DNA of 19,489 nucleotides from an uncultured Fretibacterium sp. (GTDB lineage: Bacteria; Synergistota; Synergistia; Synergistales; Aminobacteriaceae): the NCBI RefSeq assembly GCF_963548695.1, contig NZ_CAUUWA010000042.1, positions 1-19,489 of the forward strand, read 5' to 3'. The translations under genes were made by a program, and so were the position numbers. Below the pieces are notes generated by a model. It was not told the origin of the DNA and made no database searches. It saw only the letters and a list, made by a program, of their open reading frames with translations. This document shows positions 1-6,604 of this stretch, piece after piece (position 1 is the stretch's first letter; each line of letters opens with the position of its first letter).

Positions 1-2
1 TC

Positions 3-212
3 CCCTGCCTGAGCTGCAGCCATTCCGGCCTCAGGCTGGGGAAGGGGGGCGGCTTTTATGACCGTTTCCTCTCGGAGTACCGCGGCACGGCGATACTGGT
101 CTGCCCGGAGCGCCTCGTTCGGGACTCCATCCCAATGGAGCCCCATGACAGAACCGTCCCACGGGTGCTGACGGAGGCGGGCCTCTACGAAAACGGCCTT
201 CCGGTCATGTGA
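3..212 (+). CDS. 5-formyltetrahydrofolate cyclo-ligase, C-terminal fragment
   Basis: An open frame with no start inside the window ends at the TGA at 210-212; the 5' part lies before the window. About 69 residues are visible. They contain RLGKGGGFYDRFL (near residues 11-23 of the fragment), which is the hallmark C-terminal motif of 5-formyltetrahydrofolate cyclo-ligase (MTHFS/YgfA family), normally read as RLGxGGGYYDR. The family converts 5-formyl-THF to 5,10-methenyl-THF using ATP and acts in the cytosol in one-carbon metabolism. The rest of the fragment (ILVCPERLVRDSIPMEPHD, then VLTEAGLY) follows the usual family ending, in which a conserved P-x-E-x-HD segment precedes the final strand and 'T-E' region. 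The identification is firm for so short a piece. The gene upstream cannot be seen. Confidence 0.85.
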   Translation, partial: PCLSCSHSGLRLGKGGGFYDRFLSEYRGTAILVCPERLVRDSIPMEPHDRTVPRVLTEAGLYENGLPVM

Positions 213-220
213 GGCCGTTT
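191..220 (+). terminator. stem-loop over the stop codon of the cyclo-ligase gene, possible weak terminator
   Basis: AAACGGCC (191-198) and GGCCGTTT (213-220) form a perfect 8-bp stem with a 14-nt loop that contains the stop codon. The stem starts with three A and ends with three T, but no real T-run follows (CAAACTTGGG). It could be a weak or rho-assisted 3' end before the independent promoter near 294. Confidence 0.35.
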
Positions 221-293
221 CAAACTTGGGTCCTTTGTCCGCTTCTGTCGTTGAATAAGTCCACGTCGTTGCAATCGTGGGTCACATATTATC

Positions 294-302
294 TGATATG
301 AT
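294..302 (+). promoter_or_regulatory. extended -10 promoter candidate for the LmeA-like gene
   Basis: TGATATGAT has the extended -10 form TGn plus a hexamer matching TATAAT at five of six positions. No good -35 hexamer lies 16-18 bp upstream; TTGCAA at 269-274 is too far. It would give a leader of about 75 nt before the ATG at 385. Confidence 0.4.
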
Positions 303-384
303 GGAGTCGGCGCGGGGCTCGATGTCTTTCCGCTTGGTGCTCAGGGGCAGTTCGTCCATTCGACTGTTGAAGGAGAGGTTCTTG

Positions 385-1170
385 ATGCTGCGAACGTTTT
401 CCTTGTCATTGCTGCTGTTCTCGTTTTGTCTCGGCGGGGTTTCCTTTGCGTCGTCCTCGGTCCAGGAGGTGAGGGGGGACTTCAAGGCCACCACGGACCA
501 GGCGAAGTTCGTCAAGGCTCTGGCGAAGGCCCTGGACCCCGAGTCGATGACCGTCACGTTTGTGGACGGCCCCAAGGAGAACGGGGAGATATCCGGGCTG
601 TACCTCGACGTCGTAGGCCTCTCCGCGGGGACCGACTACCGCCTGGACCGATTCTCGCTCTCCGGCGCCCTGGTCCGCCTGACGCCGCCCGCGCAGTGGG
701 ACGTAGAGAACCTCGAGACCTTTCGCCCGTCGAAGTGGCAGGGGCTGTTCAATGCGGAGCTGCTTCTGAGGGAGAGTACGGCGCGGGAAGCCCTCGCCCT
801 CTTCTCCCGAACCCAGGGGGACGATCAATGGAGGGACTTGTCCGTGAACTTCAGGCCAGGAAAGATCCTGCTCGAGGGGACCTACCGGGTCAACGGCGGG
901 ATGCGGGCCGTCTTTAAAATTACGACGGGCCTCGAACTGCGCCGCGGCAAACAGATCTGGCTGGCAAACCCGGAGGTCCAGATCAACAACGACGAACAGA
1001 CTCAGGCCATTCGGAGTAAAATACAGGAGATCAACCCCCCGGCGGATTTCGATAAGCTGGGAGTTCCCCTCGTCCTCCGGACTATAGAGATCACGGATCG
1101 GGAGCTTCGTGTCGCGACTGGAAAGCCTCCCCGTCCATTGGACGGGGATACCTGGAAATACGTTCGGTGA
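385..1170 (+). CDS. secreted DUF2993/LmeA-like phospholipid-binding protein
   Basis: The protein has 261 residues from the ATG at 385, chosen because AGGAGAGG (371-378) sits 6 nt upstream and because this start opens directly with a signal peptide. That peptide has a basic start (MLR), a hydrophobic core of Leu, Phe and Ser, then a small-residue site near SFAS. The frame stays open upstream to 277, but that would bury the signal peptide. The mature part has the rhythm of DUF2993 (LmeA family). It has amphipathic beta strands, a repeated 'L.GL.L.V.GL' pattern, a middle with 'GxY' (residues ~167-169, LLEGTYRV), and a closing segment GVPLVLRTIEITDRELRVATG like the family's final strand. Family members bind anionic lipids in the periplasm or envelope. 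Function here is inferred. The stop overlaps the mutY start, so the two are probably co-transcribed. Confidence 0.6.
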   Translation: MLRTFSLSLLLFSFCLGGVSFASSSVQEVRGDFKATTDQAKFVKALAKALDPESMTVTFVDGPKENGEISGLYLDVVGLSAGTDYRLDRFSLSGALVRLTPPAQWDVENLETFRPSKWQGLFNAELLLRESTAREALALFSRTQGDDQWRDLSVNFRPGKILLEGTYRVNGGMRAVFKITTGLELRRGKQIWLANPEVQINNDEQTQAIRSKIQEINPPADFDKLGVPLVLRTIEITDRELRVATGKPPRPLDGDTWKYVR

Positions 1171-2312
1171 CCCGCGGAGGGGCCTCGAGGGAAAGGCATG
1201 CTTTCACCTTGGACCGTTACCGTTCCCTTCCGGGTGAACGCGAGGCGCTCTGCGGCCGGCTGTTGTCGGACTGGTTTTCGGCTCACGCCCGCAGGCTGCC
1301 CTGGCGCGAGGATTACGACCCCTATAGGGTGCTGGTCTCGGAGTTCATGCTTCAGCAGACTCGGGTCGAGACGGTGCTGCCCTACTTCGAGCGGTGGATG
1401 GCGGCCTATCCGGATCTCGTGTCTTTGGCGGGCGCAGACGAATCGGAGGTCCTCAAGCTCTGGGAGGGGCTCGGCTACTATTCCCGCTGCCGTAACCTGC
1501 TGAACGCGGCAAGGACGATGGTGAAGGAGGGGCTTCATCTCCCTCCCGCCGATGTGGGACGGCTGCGCTCCTATCCTGGAATAGGGCCCTACACCGCCGG
1601 GGCCGTCGTGAGCGTGGCCTATAACCTTCCCGTCCCGGCGGTGGATGGAAATGCCGAGCGCGTAGTCGCGCGCCTGTGCGACATCCCCCTTCCCGCGGGG
1701 AGCGGAGCGCTCAGGAGACGTGTCGCGGAGGCCGTTGCCCGCATGATCCCGAAGGGCCGCGCCAGGGACCTAAATCAGGGGCTAATGGACTTAGGGGCGA
1801 CCATCTGTACGCCCCATGCTGCGAACTGCCCAATGTGTCCCATGGAGGCGCATTGCCTTTCGTCGAGGCAGGGCGCTCCCCTCGGTCGGCCGCTTCCCAA
1901 ACCGCGTGCCGATATTCGCAGGATCGAGGCCTGGGGCCTGGTGGGACTCCGCGAAGGGGCCTGCCTGATGCGCCGCCGTCCCGACCGGGGGCTTTGGGCC
2001 TCCATGTGGGAGCTGCCCTGGTTCGAGCGGGAGACCGAGGACTTCGATTCCGATTTTCAAGGATGGGCGCGGCCTTGGGGGTTCTCCTACGCCTCGCGCC
2101 GGGACGTCGGACAGGTCGCCTTCTCCTTTACGACTCACCAGGTGAGGGCCTGGGTCGTGGCCGCCGAGGTTTTCGCCCCGCCGGCCCCGGCGGGGAGTGT
2201 GGACGGCGGGTGGAGGTTCGTCCCGTTCGAGGAGCTTCCCGAACTCGTTCTGACGGCTCCGGCCCGTAAGTTTTGGACGGCGTTTGCAAAATCCTGGGAC
2301 ACGCTATTTTAA
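1167..2312 (+). CDS. mutY: A/G-specific adenine DNA glycosylase MutY
   Basis: This is a 381-aa enzyme that removes adenine mispaired with 8-oxoguanine in base-excision repair. The glycosylase domain carries the SEFMLQQT motif with the catalytic Glu at 59 and a helix-hairpin-helix LRSYPGIGPYTAGAVV (133-148). The catalytic Asp is at 160 in AVDGN. A [4Fe-4S] cluster follows with spacing C214-x6-C221-x2-C224-x5-C230. Residues ~245-380 form the NUDIX-like C-terminal domain that reads 8-oxoG in MutY and separates it from endonuclease III. The GTG at 1167 overlaps the TGA of the preceding gene (GTGA), suggesting translational coupling. A TTG at 1209 preceded by GAGGGAAAGG is an alternative that would give 367 aa, closer to usual length. 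All catalytic residues are present. Confidence 0.93.
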   Translation: MTRGGASRERHAFTLDRYRSLPGEREALCGRLLSDWFSAHARRLPWREDYDPYRVLVSEFMLQQTRVETVLPYFERWMAAYPDLVSLAGADESEVLKLWEGLGYYSRCRNLLNAARTMVKEGLHLPPADVGRLRSYPGIGPYTAGAVVSVAYNLPVPAVDGNAERVVARLCDIPLPAGSGALRRRVAEAVARMIPKGRARDLNQGLMDLGATICTPHAANCPMCPMEAHCLSSRQGAPLGRPLPKPRADIRRIEAWGLVGLREGACLMRRRPDRGLWASMWELPWFERETEDFDSDFQGWARPWGFSYASRRDVGQVAFSFTTHQVRAWVVAAEVFAPPAPAGSVDGGWRFVPFEELPELVLTAPARKFWTAFAKSWDTLF

Positions 2313-2331
2313 CCCACGTTCCCCCGAAGAA

Positions 2332-2360
2332 TTGACAATCCGGCGACTATAATCTTAAAT
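2332..2360 (+). promoter_or_regulatory. sigma-70 type promoter for pgsA
   Basis: A perfect -35 TTGACA (2332-2337) is followed after exactly 17 bp by TTAAAT (2355-2360), which matches the -10 consensus at four positions. A perfect TATAAT (2348-2353) also lies in the spacer, but only 10 bp from the -35, too close to pair with it. The leader to the TTG start at 2432 would be about 65 nt. The gap holds no terminator for mutY. Confidence 0.6.
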
Positions 2361-2431
2361 TATGAAAATGCTCGTCCTGCGGCGCCGCGCCCTTGTCTGG
2401 GGCGGCAAAGTTTTGGAGGTGTGATCCGATT

Positions 2432-3004
2432 TTGAGTGCAAAGGCCCTGAACCTGCCCAACACGCTCAGCCTGGTGCGTGTCTTTCTGGCCCCCATCGTG
2501 CTGTTGTTTCTATCGGTGCGCATCGGTGGAACGGTTCCGCTTCCGGGCTTTTTGATGGAGGACCCTCCGGCCTGGGGGGATGTCCTCGCCGGCGCCGTCT
2601 TCGTGGCCGCGGCCCTGACGGATTCCTTCGACGGCTATATCGCGCGCAGGCATCGTCTGGTGACGACCCTGGGGAAGTTCATCGATCCCCTTGCCGACAA
2701 GGTGCTGGTCATAGCGGCCATGATCGCCCTGGTGGAGCTGCACCGCATTCCCGCCTGGATCGTGCTGGTCATCATCACCCGGGAGTTCGTCGTCACGGGG
2801 CTGCGTCTCGTCGCCGCAGCGGAGGGCGTCGTCATTGCGGCGTCACGGGGGGGGAAGATCAAAACGGTCTTCCAAATAGTTGCGCTCACGATGCTGATCC
2901 TGAAGATACCGGGCGGCATGGCCCTGATGTGGATTGCCACGGCGCTGACGGTCTGGTCGGGGATGGAGTATCTCATCGGTGGAAGCAAACTCCTGATGGA
3001 ATAA
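2432..3004 (+). CDS. pgsA: CDP-diacylglycerol--glycerol-3-phosphate 3-phosphatidyltransferase
   Basis: This is a 190-aa integral membrane enzyme of the CDP-alcohol phosphatidyltransferase family. It joins glycerol-3-phosphate to CDP-diacylglycerol to give phosphatidylglycerol phosphate, the first committed step to phosphatidylglycerol and cardiolipin. The full family motif is present: D64-xx-D67-G68-xx-A71-R72-x8-G81-xxx-D85-xxx-D89, with the four Asp that bind metal. The N-terminus LNLPNTLSLVRVFLAPIV is the standard PgsA opening. Hydrophobic segments fall near residues 13-28, 48-62, 90-101, 108-125 and two more toward the C-terminus. The TTG at 2432 is chosen because GGAGGT (2415-2420) precedes it by about 11 nt, somewhat long, and because a longer frame back to 2393 adds non-family sequence. 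Its own promoter lies at 2332. Confidence 0.92.
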   Translation: MSAKALNLPNTLSLVRVFLAPIVLLFLSVRIGGTVPLPGFLMEDPPAWGDVLAGAVFVAAALTDSFDGYIARRHRLVTTLGKFIDPLADKVLVIAAMIALVELHRIPAWIVLVIITREFVVTGLRLVAAAEGVVIAASRGGKIKTVFQIVALTMLILKIPGGMALMWIATALTVWSGMEYLIGGSKLLME

Positions 3005-3034
3005 GGGCAGGGAGTTGCATTCGAGGCAAAATCC

Positions 3035-3083
3035 GGGGCGTTGGGCATGCTCTTTCCTCCGACGCTCCATTTTTTTGTTTTTT
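3035..3083 (+). terminator. intrinsic terminator or attenuator between pgsA and the mntP-like gene
   Basis: GGGGCGT (3035-3041) pairs with ACGCTCC (3062-3068), seven pairs with one G-U. The stem can continue inward with about four more pairs (TGGG with TCCG, two wobbles) around a 12-nt loop. It is followed by A, seven T, G and six T (3070-3083). This is the clearest rho-independent signal in the window. It ends only about 21 nt before the mntP-like start codon, so it may act as a leader attenuator for that gene rather than only ending the pgsA transcript. Confidence 0.7.
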
Positions 3084-3104
3084 CAGGAAGGCGGAGAGGA
3101 TGGA

Positions 3105-3743
3105 TTGGGAGAGGGATTGGATTGGGAGTCGGCCGTATCGGGATTTTCCCTGGCCCTAGACGCATTTGCCGTCTCCGTCTGTATGGGGGCCTGCATTCCG
3201 GGGCGTTTTGGAAGGGCGTCCCTTCGCATGGGAGGGGCCTGCGGCCTGTTTCAGTTCCTCATGCCCCTGGGCGGATGGGTGGCGGGGGAATGGTCCGCGG
3301 GGCTGATGACCGCGCTCGACCACTGGCTGGCCTTCGGGCTCCTGGCCTTCGTGGGAGGGGGCATGATCCGCAACGCCCTGGGGCCCTCGAACCTCTGCGA
3401 TGGGGACGCGACAGCTTCTCCGGGGGCCCTGTTCTCCCTGGCCCTGGCCACGTCTATTGACGCCTTCGTCGTGGGGGCGGGCTTTGCCCTCGTGAATAAG
3501 CCAGTCCTCACTTTGGCCCTTCTGGCGGGGGTGTTTACGGCCCTGACCTGCGTCCTGGGCATCTACATCGGGCGCTTTGTCGGATGCCGCTTCGGCAGGC
3601 GCGTGGAGCTGATCGGTGGTGTGCTGCTGATCCTCATCGGGCTGAACATCCTCCTGACCCACCTTCTGGACCACGGCGGCCTGGAGGGGGCGATGTCCGT
3701 GCTCTTTGCGAACGGCGCTCCGGTTATGACCAGGAAGATCTGA
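3105..3743 (+). CDS. mntP: MntP-type putative manganese efflux pump (DUF204)
   Basis: This is a small membrane protein of about 212 aa with six predicted hydrophobic segments arranged as two DUF204 repeats. Each repeat has the characteristic Asp in a membrane helix: FSLALDAFAVSVCMGA near the start and SLALATSIDAFVVGAGF in the second half. The second is followed by a Gly-rich helix (GGVLLILIGLNIL). MntP proteins export Mn2+ and are usually about 190 aa. The start is uncertain. TTG at 3105 has GGAGAGGA just upstream; TTG at 3117 is also possible and gives 208 aa. The only nearby ATG (3100) is in another frame that stops after 19 codons. A terminator-like hairpin just upstream suggests attenuation or a separate transcript. 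The gene ends with TGA at 3741-3743, 12 bp before the GIY-YIG start. Confidence 0.82.
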   Translation: MGEGLDWESAVSGFSLALDAFAVSVCMGACIPGRFGRASLRMGGACGLFQFLMPLGGWVAGEWSAGLMTALDHWLAFGLLAFVGGGMIRNALGPSNLCDGDATASPGALFSLALATSIDAFVVGAGFALVNKPVLTLALLAGVFTALTCVLGIYIGRFVGCRFGRRVELIGGVLLILIGLNILLTHLLDHGGLEGAMSVLFANGAPVMTRKI

Positions 3744-3755
3744 GGCGGAATTCCC

Positions 3756-4115
3756 TTGCCCTTCTACGTCTACATCGTCCGCTGCCGCGACGGATCGCTC
3801 TACACGGGATGGACGACCGATCCGGAAAAACGCCTGAGCAGACACAATGCGGGAACCGGGGCCCGGTATACGCGTTCCCGGCGCCCCGTGGTCCTGGCCT
3901 ATTGCGAGGAGTGCCCGAGCCGCGAGAAGGCGATGAGCCGCGAGTTCCGGATCAAGAGGATGACCCGTGAGGCGAAACGACGCCTGATCGCGGAGCATAC
4001 TCCGGCACCATCCCGCACAGAAGGGAAAGCGCAGACTCCGGGTGGGCCATGCTGCGCTCCAGCCGATCGTTCAGCTCCGCCTCGGAGTGCTGTGCAGCCC
4101 TCAGATGAGCCGTAA
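3756..4115 (+). CDS. GIY-YIG domain protein, UPF0213/YhbQ-like
   Basis: This is a 119-aa protein. Residues ~3-85 match the small YhbQ/UPF0213 GIY-YIG family: FYVYIVRCRDGSLYTG at the start (Y6, Y16-T-G18), the conserved Arg near 26 in EKRLSRHN, the GARYTR segment, and Glu63 in the REFRIKRM helix. Such proteins are predicted single-domain nucleases; roles in DNA repair or turnover have been suggested but are not settled. TTG at 3756 is the start, with GAGGCGG (3742-3748) 7 nt upstream that also covers the stop of the mntP-like gene. The family usually ends near residue 95. Here about 30 low-complexity residues follow, encoded in DNA that on the other strand is the 3' end of the sugar dehydratase gene. 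The overlap is 164 bp, tail to tail. Confidence 0.85.
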   Translation: MPFYVYIVRCRDGSLYTGWTTDPEKRLSRHNAGTGARYTRSRRPVVLAYCEECPSREKAMSREFRIKRMTREAKRRLIAEHTPAPSRTEGKAQTPGGPCCAPADRSAPPRSAVQPSDEP

Positions 4116-5829
4116 ACACCTTGGGGTGCGACGTTGGATGCACGGAGGATGGCTCGTAAAAAAGTTCTTCCTCGAGTTTTTCGCCGGGCCTTATTCCGGT
4201 GAAGACGATAGGGATGTCCCGGTAGGGCTCGTATCCATGAAGGCGGATCAAAAGCTCGGCCATCTCGGTGATGACGACGGGTTCCCCCATGTCCAGGACG
4301 AAGAGCTCCCCCCCCTTGCCCATGGCCCCAGCCTGTATGACCAGGCTTACGGCCTCCGGAATCAGCATGAAGTAGCGCTTCATCCGTGGGGCCGTGACGG
4401 TGACGGGCCCCCCTGCGGCGATCTGGAGCTCGAACTTTGGGATGACGCTTCCCCGGCTGCCCAAGACGTTGCCAAACCTTACGGCCATGAAGGCGGTTGA
4501 GGGATAGTTCCGCTGCTCCTGATCCAGGAGCTTCTCCGCCAGCCGTTTCGTGGCCCCCATGACGCTCGACGGGTTGACCGCTTTATCCGTGGAGATCAGG
4601 ACCATGCGCTCCGCCCCCACGCGGCCCGCGGCCCGTGCGACGGTGCGGGTCCCGATTGCGTTGACCCGCATCGCCTCCCGCGGACAGGACTCCATGAGCG
4701 GGACGTGCTTATGCGCCGCGGCGTGAAAGACCACCTGAGGCCTCCAGTGCCGGAACAGGTCATCGACCGCCGTCTCGTCGGCCACATCCGCTATGATCGG
4801 GTGCAGTGGAACGCCGGGGTCCTCCCGCTGCAGCGCCTCCATTAAAAGGTAGATGGACTGCTCGCCGTGCCCCAGAAGGAGGAGCTCCCTGGGCTCGTTT
4901 CGGAGGACCTGCCGCACGATTTCGCTGCCGATGGAACCGCCCGCCCCCGTCACGAGGACGCTGCGGCCCTGGAGGTAGCCGGAGATCGCCTGCAGGTCGA
5001 TCGTCACGGGGTCCCGGCCCAGAAGGTCCTCCAGTTTGACGCTGCGGAGCCGGTTGACGGAGATGTACCCACCGGCGAGTTCCCGAAGGCTGGGGAGGAT
5101 GCGAACCTCGACCCCCAGCGGGGCCAAACGGTCGTAAAGGGAGCGAATCTTCCTTCCGAGCGCGGAGGGAATGGCTATCAGGACAACCCTGATGTTCTGA
5201 TAGCGGACGATCTCCGTCAGATGCTCCGTGTCCCCGACGACGTCGAGCCCGGCGACCCGCTTGCCGATCTTCTGGGGATCGTCGTCCACGAAGGCCACCG
5301 GGAGGAGGTCCCCGGAATTTCGGAGCAGGTCCCGCGCCAGCAGGATGCCGGCCTCGCCGGCCCCCACGATGAGGGTCCTCTGCCGGGAGGACTGAGCCGG
5401 GGAGGGCTCGTGAGCCAGTCGCCAGGAGACCCGGAGCCCGCTACAGAAGAAAAATCCCGAGAAGAGCAGGATTGCAAGCGTGGTCCTGGGAAGCAGGGCG
5501 AAGCGCCAGACGAAATTCGTGAAGAAGAAGAGGAGGGCCGCCAGGACGTAGAGTTTTGTAAAGCGGAGATAGTCCTCGAACCCCGCCTGCGTCCAGAGAA
5601 TCCTGTACTGCCCTCCCAGGACGAACACGGCCGCGCCGGACGCCGAGAACGCCAGGGCGGCGCGGAAGCAGTCGGAGAGGTACAGTTCCGGGATGAAGAG
5701 GCTGAGGCGTATGGCGTATCCGAGATAGACGGCGAGGGAGAGGAAAAGGACATCGAGCAAGGCCACGAGAAATCCGTGGCCTGCCGTCCGGCTCCATAAC
5801 CGTATCACCGTGAGAAGAGGATGGGACAT
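3952..5829 (-). CDS. membrane-anchored nucleotide-sugar 4,6-dehydratase (WbpM/PglF/CapD family)
   Basis: The protein has 625 aa, the normal size for the long form. Four hydrophobic segments lie near residues 20-42, 55-72, 92-112 and 115-131. A first Rossmann domain with GAGEAG (156-161) follows, then the short-chain dehydrogenase catalytic domain. It has the NAD(P)-binding TGAGGSIG (294-301), AAHKHVPLME (371-380), LISTDKAVNP (411-420) and MGATKR (424-429). In this family Met replaces the Tyr of the usual YxxxK, giving the M-x3-K seen here. These enzymes convert UDP-GlcNAc (or a relative) to the 4-keto-6-deoxy sugar that starts surface glycan or protein glycosylation pathways. Substrate is not determined by the sequence. 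The ATG at 5827-5829 lacks a clear ribosome-binding site, so coupling to the gene 33 bp upstream, or a GTG eight codons in, are alternatives. Confidence 0.92.
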   Translation of the reverse strand: MSHPLLTVIRLWSRTAGHGFLVALLDVLFLSLAVYLGYAIRLSLFIPELYLSDCFRAALAFSASGAAVFVLGGQYRILWTQAGFEDYLRFTKLYVLAALLFFFTNFVWRFALLPRTTLAILLFSGFFFCSGLRVSWRLAHEPSPAQSSRQRTLIVGAGEAGILLARDLLRNSGDLLPVAFVDDDPQKIGKRVAGLDVVGDTEHLTEIVRYQNIRVVLIAIPSALGRKIRSLYDRLAPLGVEVRILPSLRELAGGYISVNRLRSVKLEDLLGRDPVTIDLQAISGYLQGRSVLVTGAGGSIGSEIVRQVLRNEPRELLLLGHGEQSIYLLMEALQREDPGVPLHPIIADVADETAVDDLFRHWRPQVVFHAAAHKHVPLMESCPREAMRVNAIGTRTVARAAGRVGAERMVLISTDKAVNPSSVMGATKRLAEKLLDQEQRNYPSTAFMAVRFGNVLGSRGSVIPKFELQIAAGGPVTVTAPRMKRYFMLIPEAVSLVIQAGAMGKGGELFVLDMGEPVVITEMAELLIRLHGYEPYRDIPIVFTGIRPGEKLEEELFYEPSSVHPTSHPKVFTAHLRAAQHSEAELNDRLERSMAHPESALSLLCGMVPEYAPRSGVVSPHGSSS

Positions 5830-5862
5830 TGGCGCGGCGAGCGTCCAGGTGAGGACGAAATT

Positions 5863-6294
5863 TTAGAGAATGAGCTTTTTCCCACCCTGAGGGCCCCCTC
5901 CCATGCGGTCCAGCTGATTCAGGACCGCCGCGGAGGCGACGTCGATCTTCGGCTTCTGCTGTTTGCTCATGGCCTCCTGAAGGCGTCTGTCGTACTCCTC
6001 CAGGGACTTGCGGATGGCCGCCACATCCCCCTTGATCCAGAGCATCAGGGCGTCGGCCGCGGATCGGATGGCCTCCTCCTCGGGCATCTTCTCCAGCATC
6101 CCAAGCTCCTTGAGGATTCGGTGCTCCTCACGGACCGCATCGAGGACGTCCGCCTCGGAAAAGATACCTTTCTTGTAAAGGATCCGAAACATGATGTTGA
6201 AGCGGCTCTTCTGATTTTCCGAGTCCATGGCGAGCCCGTCCACGCGGGCCAGCAGCATGGAAAGCAATTCGTCCAATCCTATCTGCATAGGCAT
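5863..6294 (-). CDS. conserved-looking hypothetical protein, 143 aa
   Basis: I do not recognise this protein. It is hydrophilic and mostly helical, with no signal peptide or membrane segment. Residues ~26-105 are rich in Glu, Lys, Arg and Leu with heptad-like spacing (AVREEHRILKELGMLEKMP, then IRKSLEEYDRRLQEAMSKQQK), so a short coiled coil is likely. The tail is Gly- and Lys-rich (MGGGPQGGKK). The gene is real: GAGGAGGAGA (6301-6310) is an excellent ribosome-binding site 6 nt before the ATG, and third codon positions are GC-rich like the neighbours. It lies 33 bp upstream of the sugar dehydratase on the same strand, so the two are probably one operon, but that alone does not place it in glycan synthesis. 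Confidence 0.75.
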   Translation of the reverse strand: MPMQIGLDELLSMLLARVDGLAMDSENQKSRFNIMFRILYKKGIFSEADVLDAVREEHRILKELGMLEKMPEEEAIRSAADALMLWIKGDVAAIRKSLEEYDRRLQEAMSKQQKPKIDVASAAVLNQLDRMGGGPQGGKKLIL

Positions 6295-6340
6295 GATCTG
6301 TCTCCTCCTCGAAGATTTCGTACTTGAAGATCCCAGATTG

Positions 6341-6420
6341 TCAGGTTCCAGACTTCACCAGACTTCAATTGAAGATTCAGAGGCCCCGTGAATCGAGACC
6401 TCACGGAACGCGGAACCTGA
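6341..6420 (-). other. nested inverted repeats, possible structured leader RNA
   Basis: TCAGGTTCC (6341-6349) and GGAACCTGA (6412-6420) are perfect 9-bp inverted repeats. Between them lie the 12-bp palindrome CTTCAATTGAAG (6363-6374) and a second hairpin, CCGTGA (6386-6391) with TCACGG (6401-6406). The whole can fold as a three-way junction. If the left-facing promoter at 6456 is used, the structure sits in the 5' leader of the 143-aa gene, ending about 30 nt before its ribosome-binding site. As DNA it could instead be a protein-binding operator. Confidence 0.4.
6348..6367. repeat. 10-bp tandem repeat, two copies
   Basis: CCAGACTTCA occurs twice head to tail (6348-6357 and 6358-6367) inside the nested inverted-repeat structure. 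It is one of four short exact or near-exact tandem duplications near gene ends in this window. Confidence 0.85.
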
Positions 6421-6455
6421 ACGATCGCGAATTTCGTTGGGATTACGGCGCATTC

Positions 6456-6464
6456 ATTCTAGCA
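6456..6464 (-). promoter_or_regulatory. extended -10 promoter candidate for the 143-aa gene
   Basis: Read on the minus strand this is TGCTAGAAT: TGn followed by TAGAAT, five of six matches to TATAAT. No convincing -35 hexamer lies at the right distance. Transcription from here would leave a leader of about 155 nt containing the nested inverted repeats. Confidence 0.35.
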
Positions 6465-6561
6465 CAGAGCCCCCGAAAGCGCGGCCCCTCGAAAGACGGA
6501 TTTGTGGCCGACTGAAAGCGTGCCGCCCGGCTGTTTTCAGTGCCCGCTCAAATGAGTTCAA

Positions 6562-6570
6562 TGGTATAAT
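6562..6570 (+). promoter_or_regulatory. extended -10 promoter of the tig operon
   Basis: TGGTATAAT is a perfect TATAAT (6565-6570) with the TGn extension. The -35 region is GC-rich and unlike TTGACA, which extended -10 promoters tolerate. The expected start site near 6577 leaves a leader of about 28 nt ending in AAGGGG ahead of the ATG at 6605. No HrcA CIRCE element was seen. Confidence 0.65.
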
Positions 6571-6604
6571 ACGCGCGTTTGAAAGCTCGAAAGGGGTTTG
6601 AGAG

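Larger units (their letters stand above)
6295..6604. other. 310-bp divergent intergenic region between the 143-aa gene and tig
   Basis: This is the longest gene-free stretch. From left to right it holds the strong ribosome-binding site of the minus-strand gene (6301-6310), a 10-bp tandem repeat (6348-6367), a nested set of inverted repeats (6341-6420), an extended -10 element facing left (6456-6464) and the tig promoter facing right (6562-6570). No tRNA, CIRCE box or open frame with a ribosome-binding site is seen here. Confidence 0.7.

Noticed and set aside
2348..2353. TATAAT as the -10 of the pgsA promoter
   Set aside because: Only 10 bp separate it from TTGACA; the TTAAAT at 2355 gives the correct 17-bp spacing.
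3005..3034. GGGCAGGGAGTTGC resembling the GGGGAGTAGC loop of the yybP-ykoY manganese riboswitch
   Set aside because: Only a partial match, without the second conserved loop or the required stems in the available space; kept only as a check in the attenuator finding.
3100..3159. ATG at 3100 as the mntP-like start
   Set aside because: It is in a different frame from the DUF204 protein and meets a stop after 19 codons.
4867..5799. 310-codon open frame on the plus strand inside the sugar dehydratase gene
   Set aside because: It is a shadow frame of the minus-strand gene, extremely rich in Glu, Gly, Arg and Asp, with no homology visible.
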